9,326 nt of DNA from an uncultured Eubacteriales bacterium (GCA_902775835.1 CACYNZ010000139.1:1-9326), one strand, 5' to 3'; counted from the stretch's first letter, positions 1 to 5,744 are shown. Notes: generated by a model from the letters alone, not told the origin. Made by a program: numbers and translations.

Positions 1-186
1 AGCCGCTTCTGCCGCCAGTACGCCGTGCTCTGCGGCGAGTGCGCGGGCGAAATGCCGGTTGGCATCGAAACCCTGGGGAACGGGGACGTACCCTACTGGC
101 CCCAGAACAATAATGCCACTTTCCGTGAAGTCTGGGGCGCATCCGCCTGCCGCATGCTTCTGGTATGCGCCGATACCCTGGCCTGA
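1..186 (+). CDS. C-terminal end of an unrecognised protein (5' end outside window)
   Basis: Reading from base 1, a frame stays open for 61 codons and stops at TGA 184-186. It is rich in Cys, Trp and Asn, with a segment reading GDVPYWPQNNNATFREVWG before the final residues CADTLA. I do not recognise the family. The aromatic/Asn-rich stretch would suit a carbohydrate-binding or glycosidase-like fold, but that rests mainly on its neighbours. It ends 39 bases before the ROK kinase start, on the same strand and with no hairpin in between, so it is probably the upstream member of the same operon. The codon choice resembles that of the downstream genes. No start or signal peptide can be judged because the 5' part is missing. 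Confidence 0.6.
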   Translation, partial: SRFCRQYAVLCGECAGEMPVGIETLGNGDVPYWPQNNNATFREVWGASACRMLLVCADTLA

Positions 187-225
187 GCCCTGCCCAATAC
201 ACGACATGAACCGGAGGGATGAACC

Positions 226-1191
226 ATGCAGTCAGTCCTGCGCCCGTCCTATATCGGCATGGACTTCGGCGGCACCAAGCTGCTCCTGGGCGAGATGGAC
301 CCGGAGGGGAATTTCCTGCGCACCCGCAGAGTGCCCACCGGACCCATGGACCAGGAAAGCGCCTGCCGCCTGATGGAAGACGCGCTTCAGGCATTTCTGG
401 CGGAACCCACGCCCGGATTCTCGCCCTGTGCTGTCGGCATCGGGCTTGCCGGGCATGTGGACGGGAAAACCGGAAAGTGGCTGGATACCGACCGGGACCG
501 GAATCAGGTGATTCCCCTGGCCCGCCGGATCCAGGCATGTTCCGGGCTTCCCTGCCGTGTGGACAATGATGTGAAAAGCGCAGCCCGTGCAGAGCTGCGC
601 TTCGGATACGGCCGGACCACGGATCATTTTGTATACATCAATGTGGGAACCGGCATTGCCGCCGGCGTCATCACCGGCGGACGCATGGTCCGCGGCAGTC
701 ACGCCAATGCCGGGGAAGTGGGGCACACTTCCTCCGGGCTCTGCCTCGGCATTCCCTGCATCTGCGGGCGGACAGACTGCGTGGAGCTGATCGCGTCCGG
801 CTCCGGACTCGACAGGTGTGCCCGGCTTCTGAAGGACAGGTATCCGGACAGCGTGCTGCGCATTCCCCAGGACAGCGCGGTATCCGCCGCGGACATTTTT
901 GCCCTGTACGGCACGGACAGCCTGTGCACCGCTCTGACCGACAACGCGGCCCGGGCGCTCGCCAATCTGATCATGAACATGGTGCGCTTTTCCGATCCGG
1001 ACACCATTGTGCTCGGCGGCGGCATCGTGGCGGACGGATTCCTTCTGAAGCAGACAGAGCAGTACCTGAGCCCGCATACCATGCGCTACGTGACCGGCGG
1101 CATGCATCTGACCGAGCTCGACGCCCGTCTGATCGGACTCACCGGTGCCTGCGCAAACGCCATGGAAGCAGCACAGGTGGACAGAACATAA
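226..1191 (+). CDS. ROK-family sugar kinase
   Basis: A 321-residue protein of the ROK (repressor, ORF, kinase) family, which transfers phosphate from ATP to glucose, fructose, mannose or N-acetyl amino sugars in the cytoplasm. Visible motifs are the N-terminal phosphate loop GMDFGGTK (residues 11-18), the nucleotide-domain segment GIGLAGHVDG (71-80), VDND (112-115) holding the probable catalytic Asp115, NVGTGIAAGV (139-148), GEVGH (163-167), and the ROK zinc motif CICGRTDC followed by VE (178-187; probable ligands His167, Cys178, Cys180, Cys185). A late glycine-rich IVLGGGIV (261-268) completes the fold. There is no N-terminal helix-turn-helix, so it is a kinase and not a ROK repressor. The start is set by GGAGG at 213-217, eight bases before ATG. 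The NagB-type deaminase follows after 32 bases, which favours an amino-sugar or hexose substrate, but the exact sugar cannot be read from the sequence. Confidence 0.93.
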   Translation: MQSVLRPSYIGMDFGGTKLLLGEMDPEGNFLRTRRVPTGPMDQESACRLMEDALQAFLAEPTPGFSPCAVGIGLAGHVDGKTGKWLDTDRDRNQVIPLARRIQACSGLPCRVDNDVKSAARAELRFGYGRTTDHFVYINVGTGIAAGVITGGRMVRGSHANAGEVGHTSSGLCLGIPCICGRTDCVELIASGSGLDRCARLLKDRYPDSVLRIPQDSAVSAADIFALYGTDSLCTALTDNAARALANLIMNMVRFSDPDTIVLGGGIVADGFLLKQTEQYLSPHTMRYVTGGMHLTELDARLIGLTGACANAMEAAQVDRT

Positions 1192-1223
1192 CACAACCGA
1201 CACCGCGGAAAGGATGACAACCC

Positions 1224-1961
1224 ATGAAAATCACCATTGCCCCCACCGAGCATGATTTTGACGTGATCGCCGCATGGCGGATCATCGGACAGATGCTGGA
1301 AAAGCCGGATGCGGTCATCGGACTGAGCACCGGCCAGACCACGAAGAACATGCATGCCATTGTGTCGGACATTTACAGGCAGTATCCCTTTGACACCAGC
1401 CGTGTCACGCTCTTCAACGTGGATGAGCTGACCAATCTGCCCCGTTCCTACGCGGGCTGCTGCTATACCATGATCCGGGAGCAGATTGCCGATGCGCTGC
1501 AGATACCCGATGACCGGTTCATCATGCCCGCCACCATGTCCGACGATTATCCCGGCGAATGCCGGCGTTTCCAGGAAGCGATCGAGGCCAGAGGCGGCAT
1601 TGACCTGCAGATGCTGGGGCTTGGGTACAACGGGCATATCGGGATCAACCAGCCCGGCACGCCCTTTGGTTCGGAGACCTGGGTGTCGCCCATGGATCCC
1701 GTGTTCGAAGCCCGGGTGCGCCGGGAAACCGGCGTGGGCGATCAGTACCCTCTCAGCGGGCTGACGCTGGGTATCCGTACCATCATGCACGCAAAAAGGA
1801 TCGTGCTCATCGCCAAGGGCAGTCACAAGGCCGAGGTCGTGCGGCAGATGCTGAGGGGCCCTGTAACCGAGGATTTTCCCGCTTCCGTGCTGCAGCTGCA
1901 TCCCAACTGTGAGTTCCTTCTCGATGCCGAGGCCGCGGCATTTGTGAAGGATATGGCCTGA
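1224..1961 (+). CDS. nagB: Glucosamine-6-phosphate deaminase-type isomerase (NagB family)
   Basis: A 245-residue single-domain NagB-family enzyme, the usual length for the Gram-positive type. The family converts glucosamine 6-phosphate to fructose 6-phosphate and ammonia in the cytoplasm, the last step of amino-sugar catabolism. Visible motifs are the phosphate-binding loop GLSTGQT (33-39), FNVDE (64-68) with the probable catalytic Asp67, LGLGYNGHIGINQPGT (131-146) with the ring-opening His138, GSHKA (199-203) with the conserved Lys, and LQLHPNCEFLLD (223-234) near the C-terminus. Two positions are unusual: the normal NEP after the active-site His is NQP (Gln143), and the usual GxGT is GIRT (183-186). 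AAAGGA at 1209-1214 lies nine bases before ATG. It sits 32 bases behind the ROK kinase, so they are probably co-transcribed, and the operon ends in the hairpin at 1973-2001. A different phosphorylated amino sugar as substrate is possible. Confidence 0.88.
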   Translation: MKITIAPTEHDFDVIAAWRIIGQMLEKPDAVIGLSTGQTTKNMHAIVSDIYRQYPFDTSRVTLFNVDELTNLPRSYAGCCYTMIREQIADALQIPDDRFIMPATMSDDYPGECRRFQEAIEARGGIDLQMLGLGYNGHIGINQPGTPFGSETWVSPMDPVFEARVRRETGVGDQYPLSGLTLGIRTIMHAKRIVLIAKGSHKAEVVRQMLRGPVTEDFPASVLQLHPNCEFLLDAEAAAFVKDMA

Positions 1962-1972
1962 GAACAGTACGG

Positions 1973-2001
1973 AAAAACCAGCCCCGGACAGGCTGGTCTT
2001 T
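1973..2001. terminator. Bidirectional hairpin terminator between nagB and the convergent zinc-ribbon gene
   Basis: The inverted repeat ACCAGCC (1977-1983) / GGCTGGT (1991-1997) encloses a seven-base loop. On the minus strand the stem is followed by five T residues (A-run 1973-1977), so it should work best for the gene ending at 2056. On the plus strand it is followed only by CTTT, a weaker tail for the ROK-nagB operon. A second small hairpin, CCCGG/CCGGG at 2008-2020, lies beside it. Confidence 0.7.
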
Positions 2002-2055
2002 CACGTTCCCGGAGACCGGGCATATCATGCCGCAGCAGGGACTTCTCACCGATAT

Positions 2056-2454
2056 TCATTTTCTGCGTCTGCGCCTGTGGCTGTCGCCCCATAGAATCTT
2101 CCAGATGCCCCAGATGGCCGGAACCGCAAACAGCAGGAAGGTAAAGAAGTTTTCCACGGTCGGCTCATCCCGGTATGCCCCAATGCATGCCATGATCCAC
2201 GTCGCGCACAGACAAATCAGGAGAATATGTTTCAGGCCCTTCGGCTTTTTCTGCGGCACCGTTTCCGGGCTGTTCCTGTCCGGTGCCTGTTCCGGCCCGT
2301 GCTGGTAAATCTCGTAGATCACCTGTACGGTTTTTTTCTCCTCCGCGTCAGGATCATTGAACTCGGTTTTGCAGTATCTGCAGTAATATGCCCCGGCTTT
2401 CGGAAGATAATCCAGTCCTGCCCCGCAGTTCGGACACCGTTTGTCAGTCGGCAT
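2056..2454 (-). CDS. Small zinc-ribbon protein with two membrane segments
   Basis: A 132-residue protein with an N-terminal zinc ribbon (CPNC at 7-10 and CRYC at 25-28), a charged linker rich in Pro, Glu and Lys (35-74), two hydrophobic segments (about 76-94 and 103-121) and a basic C-terminus ending HRRRRRK. The likely arrangement is a cytoplasmic zinc ribbon anchored to the membrane by a helical hairpin, with the Arg tail also inside. The frame is open 29 codons further upstream, but the start at 2454 is preferred because the minus strand has AGGAGG (2464-2469) nine bases ahead of that ATG. No specific family is recognised; small zinc-ribbon membrane proteins like this are common and mostly uncharacterised in Bacillota. 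It is convergent with nagB and divergent from the 71-residue gene at 2624. Confidence 0.82.
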   Translation of the reverse strand: MPTDKRCPNCGAGLDYLPKAGAYYCRYCKTEFNDPDAEEKKTVQVIYEIYQHGPEQAPDRNSPETVPQKKPKGLKHILLICLCATWIMACIGAYRDEPTVENFFTFLLFAVPAIWGIWKILWGDSHRRRRRK

Positions 2455-2495
2455 CTTCTGTCCCCTCCTCTGGCATGCCTGCGCAGTCCCCGCGC

Positions 2496-2526
2496 CAATT
2501 GTCGCTCTGCACGATTCAATTGTCGC
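2496..2526 (-). promoter_or_regulatory. Direct decamer repeats overlapping a weak candidate promoter
   Basis: The decamer CAATTGTCGC occurs at 2496-2505 and again at 2517-2526, with starts exactly 21 bases apart (two helical turns). Read on the minus strand, the copies supply a possible -35 GCGACA (2521-2526) and -10 GACAAT (2498-2503) separated by 17 bases, each matching consensus at four of six positions. This would start transcription about 35 bases ahead of the zinc-ribbon gene. The repeats could equally be a two-site operator in the divergent region. The promoter reading is tentative. Confidence 0.35.
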
Positions 2527-2571
2527 CCCGGCACCTTTCACCGGACACCGGCCTCTGGTATCCTTATCTCA

Positions 2572-2588
2572 CGGCAGGAAAGCTGCCG
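2572..2588. promoter_or_regulatory. Inverted repeat upstream of the 71-residue gene
   Basis: CGGCAG (2572-2577) and CTGCCG (2583-2588) form a perfect six-base inverted repeat around GAAAG. It lies just upstream of TATAGA (2595-2600), a five-of-six match to a -10 box, in front of the small gene starting at 2624. No acceptable -35 box is visible, which would suit a regulator-dependent promoter. It could also simply form a small RNA hairpin. Confidence 0.3.
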
Positions 2589-2623
2589 ATTGCATATAGA
2601 TAGCCTGTAAAGGAGGTTGCGCC

Positions 2624-2839
2624 ATGCTTTATTTCTTCGTGTTCCTCGTCCTGATCTCTTCTGCCCTTCGTCCGCGCCGGTATTACCGCCGCTGCATGCG
2701 CCGCGGTTTCTGGTTCAGCCCCTTTATGGACGCCTGGGGCTGGCAGCGCCGTCCGCCCATGGGCCGCGGTTTCCACAGCATGCATCACGGACCCATGGGA
2801 CCCCGTGTTCCAATGATGCATAACTTCTGGGACTTCTGA
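2624..2839 (+). CDS. 71-residue Met/His/Arg-rich membrane peptide
   Basis: A short gene with very good initiation signals: AAAGGAGGT directly upstream, seven bases from ATG 2624. The product begins with one hydrophobic segment (residues 2-15), followed by an Arg cluster (RPRRYYRRCMRR, 16-27), an aromatic stretch (FWFSPFMDAWGW, 29-40) and a C-terminal part rich in Gly, Met, His and Pro (MGRGFHSMHHGPMGP, 46-60). The positive-inside rule predicts N-terminus outside and the basic tail inside. No family is recognised. The Met/His content is compatible with metal binding, but no defined motif is present. It is followed 12 bases later by its own hairpin terminator, which supports a real, independently transcribed gene. 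It is divergent from the zinc-ribbon protein. An overlapping frame starting at 2617 lacks equivalent signals and was not chosen. Confidence 0.75.
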   Translation: MLYFFVFLVLISSALRPRRYYRRCMRRGFWFSPFMDAWGWQRRPPMGRGFHSMHHGPMGPRVPMMHNFWDF

Positions 2840-2851
2840 CCCCGTACAGCA

Positions 2852-2879
2852 GCCTGCAGAACACTCTGCAGGCCTTTTT
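2852..2879 (+). terminator. Rho-independent terminator of the 71-residue gene
   Basis: An eight-base perfect stem GCCTGCAG (2852-2859) / CTGCAGGC (2866-2873) with loop AACACT, followed by CTTTTT (2874-2879). It begins 13 bases after the stop codon of the small gene. The hairpin with two additional 5' bases (2850-2873) recurs exactly at 4028-4051. Confidence 0.85.
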
Positions 2880-3136
2880 CTGTCCGAGAAAAACGGCATT
2901 TGCCCAGGTGTCTGAACACTGCAGATGCTCTTACATCCCTGATTATACCATATGTAAGCCTGCAGTTGATCTCTGGTTTTGAGCAGCCATGTTCCGGATG
3001 TTCCACAGATCAGAACTATGTTGTGCGCTTTTCCATTCCTGAAAGTACCGGTCCGCCTGTATGCTTTCATTTCAGACCATTCGTGTACATGCGCTCATCT
3101 CGGGGAAGAAGCGCCCCGGTCCCGCCGTGGACTGCG

Positions 3137-3164
3137 TTGAATCGTCACTTTTCTGCTCTATAAT
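3137..3164 (+). promoter_or_regulatory. Sigma-70-type promoter, long leader to the DUF4869-like gene
   Basis: TTGAAT (3137-3142, four of six to consensus) is separated by 16 bases from a perfect TATAAT (3159-3164). Transcription would start near 3171, leaving a leader of roughly 280 bases before the next well-signalled start at 3454. Either the leader has a function, or a gene once started close to the promoter and has decayed. Confidence 0.6.
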
Positions 3165-3208
3165 GGGATTCAGTGCGGCAGACTTATTTCATCATGCTCC
3201 GGGGATGA

Positions 3209-3397
3209 GAACCATTTCCAGGCAGACAGCCGGATGATTATGATACCATATTCGCAGTCTGTCGGGAAAAGCATCCTGAGTGGTTTTATCAGCCCGTCCG
3301 CCGCATGCATACTGAGCCCACTCCGGAGTTTGCAGGCAGTCTCAGCCTGATTCCCGGGGAGGAGCAGTACTTTCCGCAGCGCCATGAAATGCATTGA
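3209..3397 (+). pseudogene. Open fragment without a start, possible gene remnant
   Basis: After a TGA at 3206-3208 the frame stays open for 62 codons to TGA 3395-3397. The translation looks protein-like, for example DDYDTIFAVCREKHPEWFYQ and then PVRRMHTEPTPEFAG, with balanced charged and aromatic residues. There is no ATG until well inside and no ribosome binding site. It lies between the promoter at 3137-3164 and the DUF4869-like gene, so it may be the remains of a gene once co-transcribed with it. No family is recognised, and chance openness cannot be excluded at this length. Confidence 0.22.
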
Positions 3398-3453
3398 ATG
3401 TTATTCTCTGCACCCTGCCTCACGGTCGGCCATTTCACGACAGGAGGCCTATC

Positions 3454-3807
3454 ATGCTGAACATATGGTTTGGCAATATGGAAGATGCCATCTCTGATAC
3501 ATCCACTTACTTCAGGCACGTATACAGGGACCAGTGGATCACAGATCCGCTCGCGGTGGAAATAATCCGCGATGTAGATAAATCTGAGGTGATTGGCGCA
3601 TATCTGATCCAGAGTCCCGTGCTCGGTCCCATTGCCCCGCTTCAGCTGTCGCACGGGGTAAAGACCCTGATCCTGATCAATAAAGTCAGGGACCAGGTAT
3701 TCAATGCTTCCAAATGCAGAGACAATTGCGCCAAATGGCTGCTGAAAATCGCCATGGGCAAAAAAGTTGTGATCAATCTCCGACAGAAGAGTTCAGTACA
3801 GTTTTGA
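3454..3807 (+). CDS. DUF4869-like protein, C-terminus probably frameshifted
   Basis: A 117-residue frame beginning MLNIWFGNMEDA, with a DTSTYFRHVYRDQWITDP segment, a central GPIAPLQLSHGVKTLIL and a Cys-containing VFNASKCRDNCAKWLLKIA near the end. These blocks match what I recall of DUF4869, a cytoplasmic Bacillota family of unknown function; no function can be assigned. The start is fixed by AGGAGG (3442-3447), six bases before ATG 3454; the frame is open 20 codons further upstream but without signals. The last residues after INLR (QKSSVQF) look unlike the family, which as I recall runs about 30 residues longer, and a plausible continuation lies in the next frame to 3889. The gene is less G+C-rich than its neighbours, so transfer from elsewhere is possible. 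Confidence 0.75.
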   Translation: MLNIWFGNMEDAISDTSTYFRHVYRDQWITDPLAVEIIRDVDKSEVIGAYLIQSPVLGPIAPLQLSHGVKTLILINKVRDQVFNASKCRDNCAKWLLKIAMGKKVVINLRQKSSVQF

Positions 3808-3889
3808 AGTGGTGCGCAGCATCACGATGGTTCAGGGAAACCGCGGCAAAGGCGTCGCGCTGATTGCGGCCAATATGCCCACAGCATGA
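3782..3889 (+). pseudogene. Out-of-frame continuation of the DUF4869-like gene
   Basis: In the +1 frame relative to the 3454 gene, an open stretch reads DRRVQYSFEVVRSITMVQGN and ends GVALIAANMPTA at TGA 3887-3889. Joined to the upstream frame within about 3770-3796 it would give a protein of about 145 residues, close to the family length I recall. It has no start of its own. A one-base indel, in the genome or in the assembly, would explain it. Confidence 0.4.
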
Positions 3890-4096
3890 CATGCCGATAC
3901 TCCCAATGAAAGAATCATTGATCTCAGAAATCTCTGTCATGTACTCCCTGCATCCTGAACATGCCGGCGCAACATTCACGGAGCCCGCGGCCCAATACAC
4001 ACCCGTCACATCTGTTCCCATGGCCGACAGCCTGCAGAACACTCTGCAGGCTGTTCCTGTCCGCAAACCCGCCTACTGCCATCTGCTTCCCGGCAC
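3808..4096. other. Non-coding interval before the hydrogenase promoter
   Basis: Apart from the presumed out-of-frame tail to 3889 and the hairpin at 4027-4054, I see no gene here. A plus-strand frame to a TGA at 4098-4100 and a minus-strand frame from 4066 to 3773 are open but have no ribosome binding site and run through the hairpin repeat. Confidence 0.5.
4027..4054. repeat. Second copy of the 24-base hairpin, extended to an 11-base stem
   Basis: Positions 4028-4051 are identical to 2850-2873, including the loop AACACT. Here the flanking bases also pair, giving a perfect 11-base stem ACAGCCTGCAG (4027-4037) / CTGCAGGCTGT (4044-4054). No T-run follows, so it is a poor intrinsic terminator. 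After the hairpin both copies also share CTGTCCG (2880-2886 and 4057-4063). It lies about 70 bases upstream of the hydrogenase -10 box. Confidence 0.8.
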
Positions 4097-4125
4097 TTGA
4101 CAGTTTCGCATGCTTTCACTATCCT
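4097..4125 (+). promoter_or_regulatory. Promoter of the [FeFe] hydrogenase gene
   Basis: A perfect -35 TTGACA (4097-4102), a 17-base spacer and TATCCT (4120-4125, four of six). The expected start of transcription near 4131-4132 leaves a leader of only about 13 bases, with the GAGGTG ribosome binding site (4132-4137) at the very 5' end of the message. Confidence 0.65.
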
Positions 4126-4144
4126 GAGTATGAGGTGATGCTGC

Positions 4145-5659
4145 ATGGGCATGCGTGGAATCCACACGTCCATCAATGACATACGGAAAAAGGTTTTCTG
4201 CGAAGTTGCGCGTCTGTCCTACAATTATAATGGTGACCTTTCCGATATGGAAAACATTCCCTACCGGATTATTCCCGGCGAAGTCTCCACATACCGCGAA
4301 AGCGTATTCCTGGAGCGCGCCATTGTGAAGGAGCGCATGCGCCTTGCCATGGGCCTGCCGCTGCGCGATGTCACCGAGCACGCCCCGGTTTCCAAAGGCG
4401 CGGAAGAATGCGTGCACCCGGAAAAATACTATCAGCCTCCGCTGATCAACATCATCAAGTTTGCCTGCCATGCATGCCCGGACAATCAGGTGGTCATCAC
4501 CGATCAGTGCCAGGGCTGTCTGGCTCAGCCCTGCCGTCAGGTCTGCCCCAAGGACGCCATTGAAATGAAGCACGGGCAGGCCCATATTGATCCCGCCAAG
4601 TGTGTCAAGTGCGGCAAATGCATGAGCGTATGCCAGTACGGTGTCATTCTGCGCATGGAACGGCCCTGCGCCGTGGCCTGCGGCATGAAGGCCATTCATT
4701 CAGATACGTACGGGCGTGCGGAAATCGATCAGGAAAAATGCGTAAGCTGCGGCATGTGCCTGGCCAACTGTCCCTTCGGCGCCATCGCGGACAAGGCACA
4801 GATCTTCCAGTGCATCCAGGCCCTGCGCAGTGATGTCCCGGTCTACGCGGCCATCGCGCCTGCCATTGCCGGCCAGTTCGGAAAGACCATGACGCCCGAA
4901 AAAGTGCGCGCTGCCTTCATGGCGCTGGGATTCAGGGACGTGGTGGAGGTCGCCATCGGCGCGGACCTGTGCACCATTCAGGAAGCCGAGGATTTTGTGA
5001 AGGAAGTCCCCGAAAAGCTTCCCTTCATGGGCACTTCCTGCTGCCCGGCCTGGTCCGTCATGGCCAAGCGCGAGTTCCCCCAGCACAAGGACAGCATCAG
5101 CATGGCGCTCACGCCCATGGTGCTCACCGGACGCATGATCAAGGCCCAGCATCCCGACTGCAAGGTGGCCTTTATCGGTCCCTGCGCCGCCAAGAAACTC
5201 GAGGCCAGCCGCAAGTCCGTGCGCAGTGATGTGGACTTCGTGCTCACCTTCGAGGAAGTCATGGGCATGTTCGAAGCCCGGGAAGTGGATTTCGACGCGC
5301 TGGAATCCATGCCGGTTCCCAGTGAAGCCAGTGCGGACGGCCGCGGCTTCTCCGTGGCAGGCGGCGTGGCTTCCGCCGTGGTCAACTGCATCCATGACCT
5401 GTATCCCGACCGTGAAGTGCTTGTGGAGCACGCCGAGGGCCTCAATGAATGCCGGAAAATGCTGATGCGCGCCAAGGCAGGCAAGCTCAACGGCTATCTG
5501 CTCGAGGGCATGGCCTGTCCGGGTGGATGCATCGGCGGCGCCGGAACCGTGCAGCTGATCCCCAAGGCCGCCGCGGAAGTGGAAAAGATCAAGAAAATGT
5601 CCGCCAAGTCCCACGTCACGGAAAGCGAATACGGGAATCTGCTGCAGAATCTGGAATAA
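4145..5659 (+). CDS. [FeFe] hydrogenase, group B type
   Basis: A 504-residue iron hydrogenase that reduces protons or oxidises H2 in the cytoplasm, normally with ferredoxin-like partners. The N-terminal part carries many cysteines for [4Fe-4S] clusters: [14 protein letters not shown] (122-135), [11 protein letters not shown] (153-163), RPCAVAC (173-179) and [12 protein letters not shown] (199-210), with an extra pair CHAC (108-111). The H-cluster domain shows TSCCPAW (297-303; Cys299 as proton-relay candidate, Cys300 as ligand), GPCAAKKLE (345-353) and EGMACPGGC (454-462). The second motif has Gly where the classical clostridial enzymes have MPC, and the third lacks the full GGGQP ending; both suit group B. 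The N-terminus [15 protein letters not shown] also matches my memory of this subgroup. GAGGTG lies seven bases before ATG 4145; an ATG at 4151 is an alternative start. No HydE, HydF or HydG maturation gene is in the window, so these must be elsewhere. No transport signal or membrane segment is seen. Confidence 0.95.
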   Translation: MGMRGIHTSINDIRKKVFCEVARLSYNYNGDLSDMENIPYRIIPGEVSTYRESVFLERAIVKERMRLAMGLPLRDVTEHAPVSKGAEECVHPEKYYQPPLINIIKFACHACPDNQVVITDQCQGCLAQPCRQVCPKDAIEMKHGQAHIDPAKCVKCGKCMSVCQYGVILRMERPCAVACGMKAIHSDTYGRAEIDQEKCVSCGMCLANCPFGAIADKAQIFQCIQALRSDVPVYAAIAPAIAGQFGKTMTPEKVRAAFMALGFRDVVEVAIGADLCTIQEAEDFVKEVPEKLPFMGTSCCPAWSVMAKREFPQHKDSISMALTPMVLTGRMIKAQHPDCKVAFIGPCAAKKLEASRKSVRSDVDFVLTFEEVMGMFEAREVDFDALESMPVPSEASADGRGFSVAGGVASAVVNCIHDLYPDREVLVEHAEGLNECRKMLMRAKAGKLNGYLLEGMACPGGCIGGAGTVQLIPKAAAEVEKIKKMSAKSHVTESEYGNLLQNLE

Positions 5660-5662
5660 TAT

Positions 5663-5692
5663 TTGGCGTTTTTCCCCTGCATATGGTACAAT
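5663..5692 (+). promoter_or_regulatory. Extended -10 promoter of the rubredoxin gene
   Basis: TTGGCG (5663-5668), an 18-base spacer and TACAAT (5687-5692, five of six) preceded by TGG (5684-5686), the extended -10 element. The promoter lies directly after the hydrogenase stop. No terminator separates the two genes, so rubredoxin may be transcribed both by read-through and from its own promoter. Confidence 0.6.
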
Positions 5693-5703
5693 TTCCCCAG
5701 ACG

Positions 5704-5721
5704 CAGGCAGAGCACTGCCTG
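5704..5721 (+). promoter_or_regulatory. Hairpin near the 5' end of the rubredoxin message
   Basis: CAGGCAG (5704-5710) and CTGCCTG (5715-5721) form a perfect seven-base stem with loop AGCA, starting about five bases after the expected transcription start and ending ten bases before AAGGAG. A hairpin at this place commonly stabilises a message; no T-run follows, so it is not a terminator. Confidence 0.5.
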
Positions 5722-5744
5722 ACAGCTGGAAAGGAGAACACACC

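Larger units (their letters stand above)
2880..3453. other. Gene-poor, more A+T-rich stretch before the DUF4869-like gene
   Basis: No gene with a convincing start lies here. It holds a strong promoter-like sequence (3137-3164), an open fragment without a start (3209-3397), a perfect palindrome ACTCCGGAGT (3320-3329), and two minus-strand sequences resembling extended -10 boxes (ATATGGTATAAT at 2953-2942 and ATATGGTATCAT at 3251-3240) with poor -35 boxes. Several frames are open for 70-170 codons on either strand, but they lack ribosome binding sites and family resemblance. The composition differs visibly from the flanking genes. Confidence 0.5.

Noticed and set aside
232..1203. 323-codon open frame on the minus strand across the ROK kinase
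   Set aside because: It mirrors the ROK gene, is full of Gly/His/Ala/Val as expected of antisense reading in G+C-rich genes, and has no family resemblance.
1086..1901. 271-codon minus-strand frame across nagB
   Set aside because: Antisense shadow of a gene with clear NagB motifs; no recognisable domain of its own.
2564..3070. 168-codon minus-strand frame covering the 71-residue gene and its terminator
   Set aside because: It runs through a terminator hairpin, has no ribosome binding site and resembles no family.
2850..4054. Insertion sequence or CRISPR-like array bounded by the repeated hairpin
   Set aside because: Only two copies are present, more than 1 kb apart, with no transposase, target duplication or regular spacer pattern.
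3773..4066. 97-codon minus-strand frame with several Cys residues
   Set aside because: TTG start without ribosome binding site, passes through the hairpin repeat, and no metal-site pattern is complete.
3891..4100. Plus-strand frame from ATG 3891 to TGA 4098-4100
   Set aside because: No Shine-Dalgarno sequence, runs through the repeated hairpin and up to the hydrogenase -35 box; no family resemblance.
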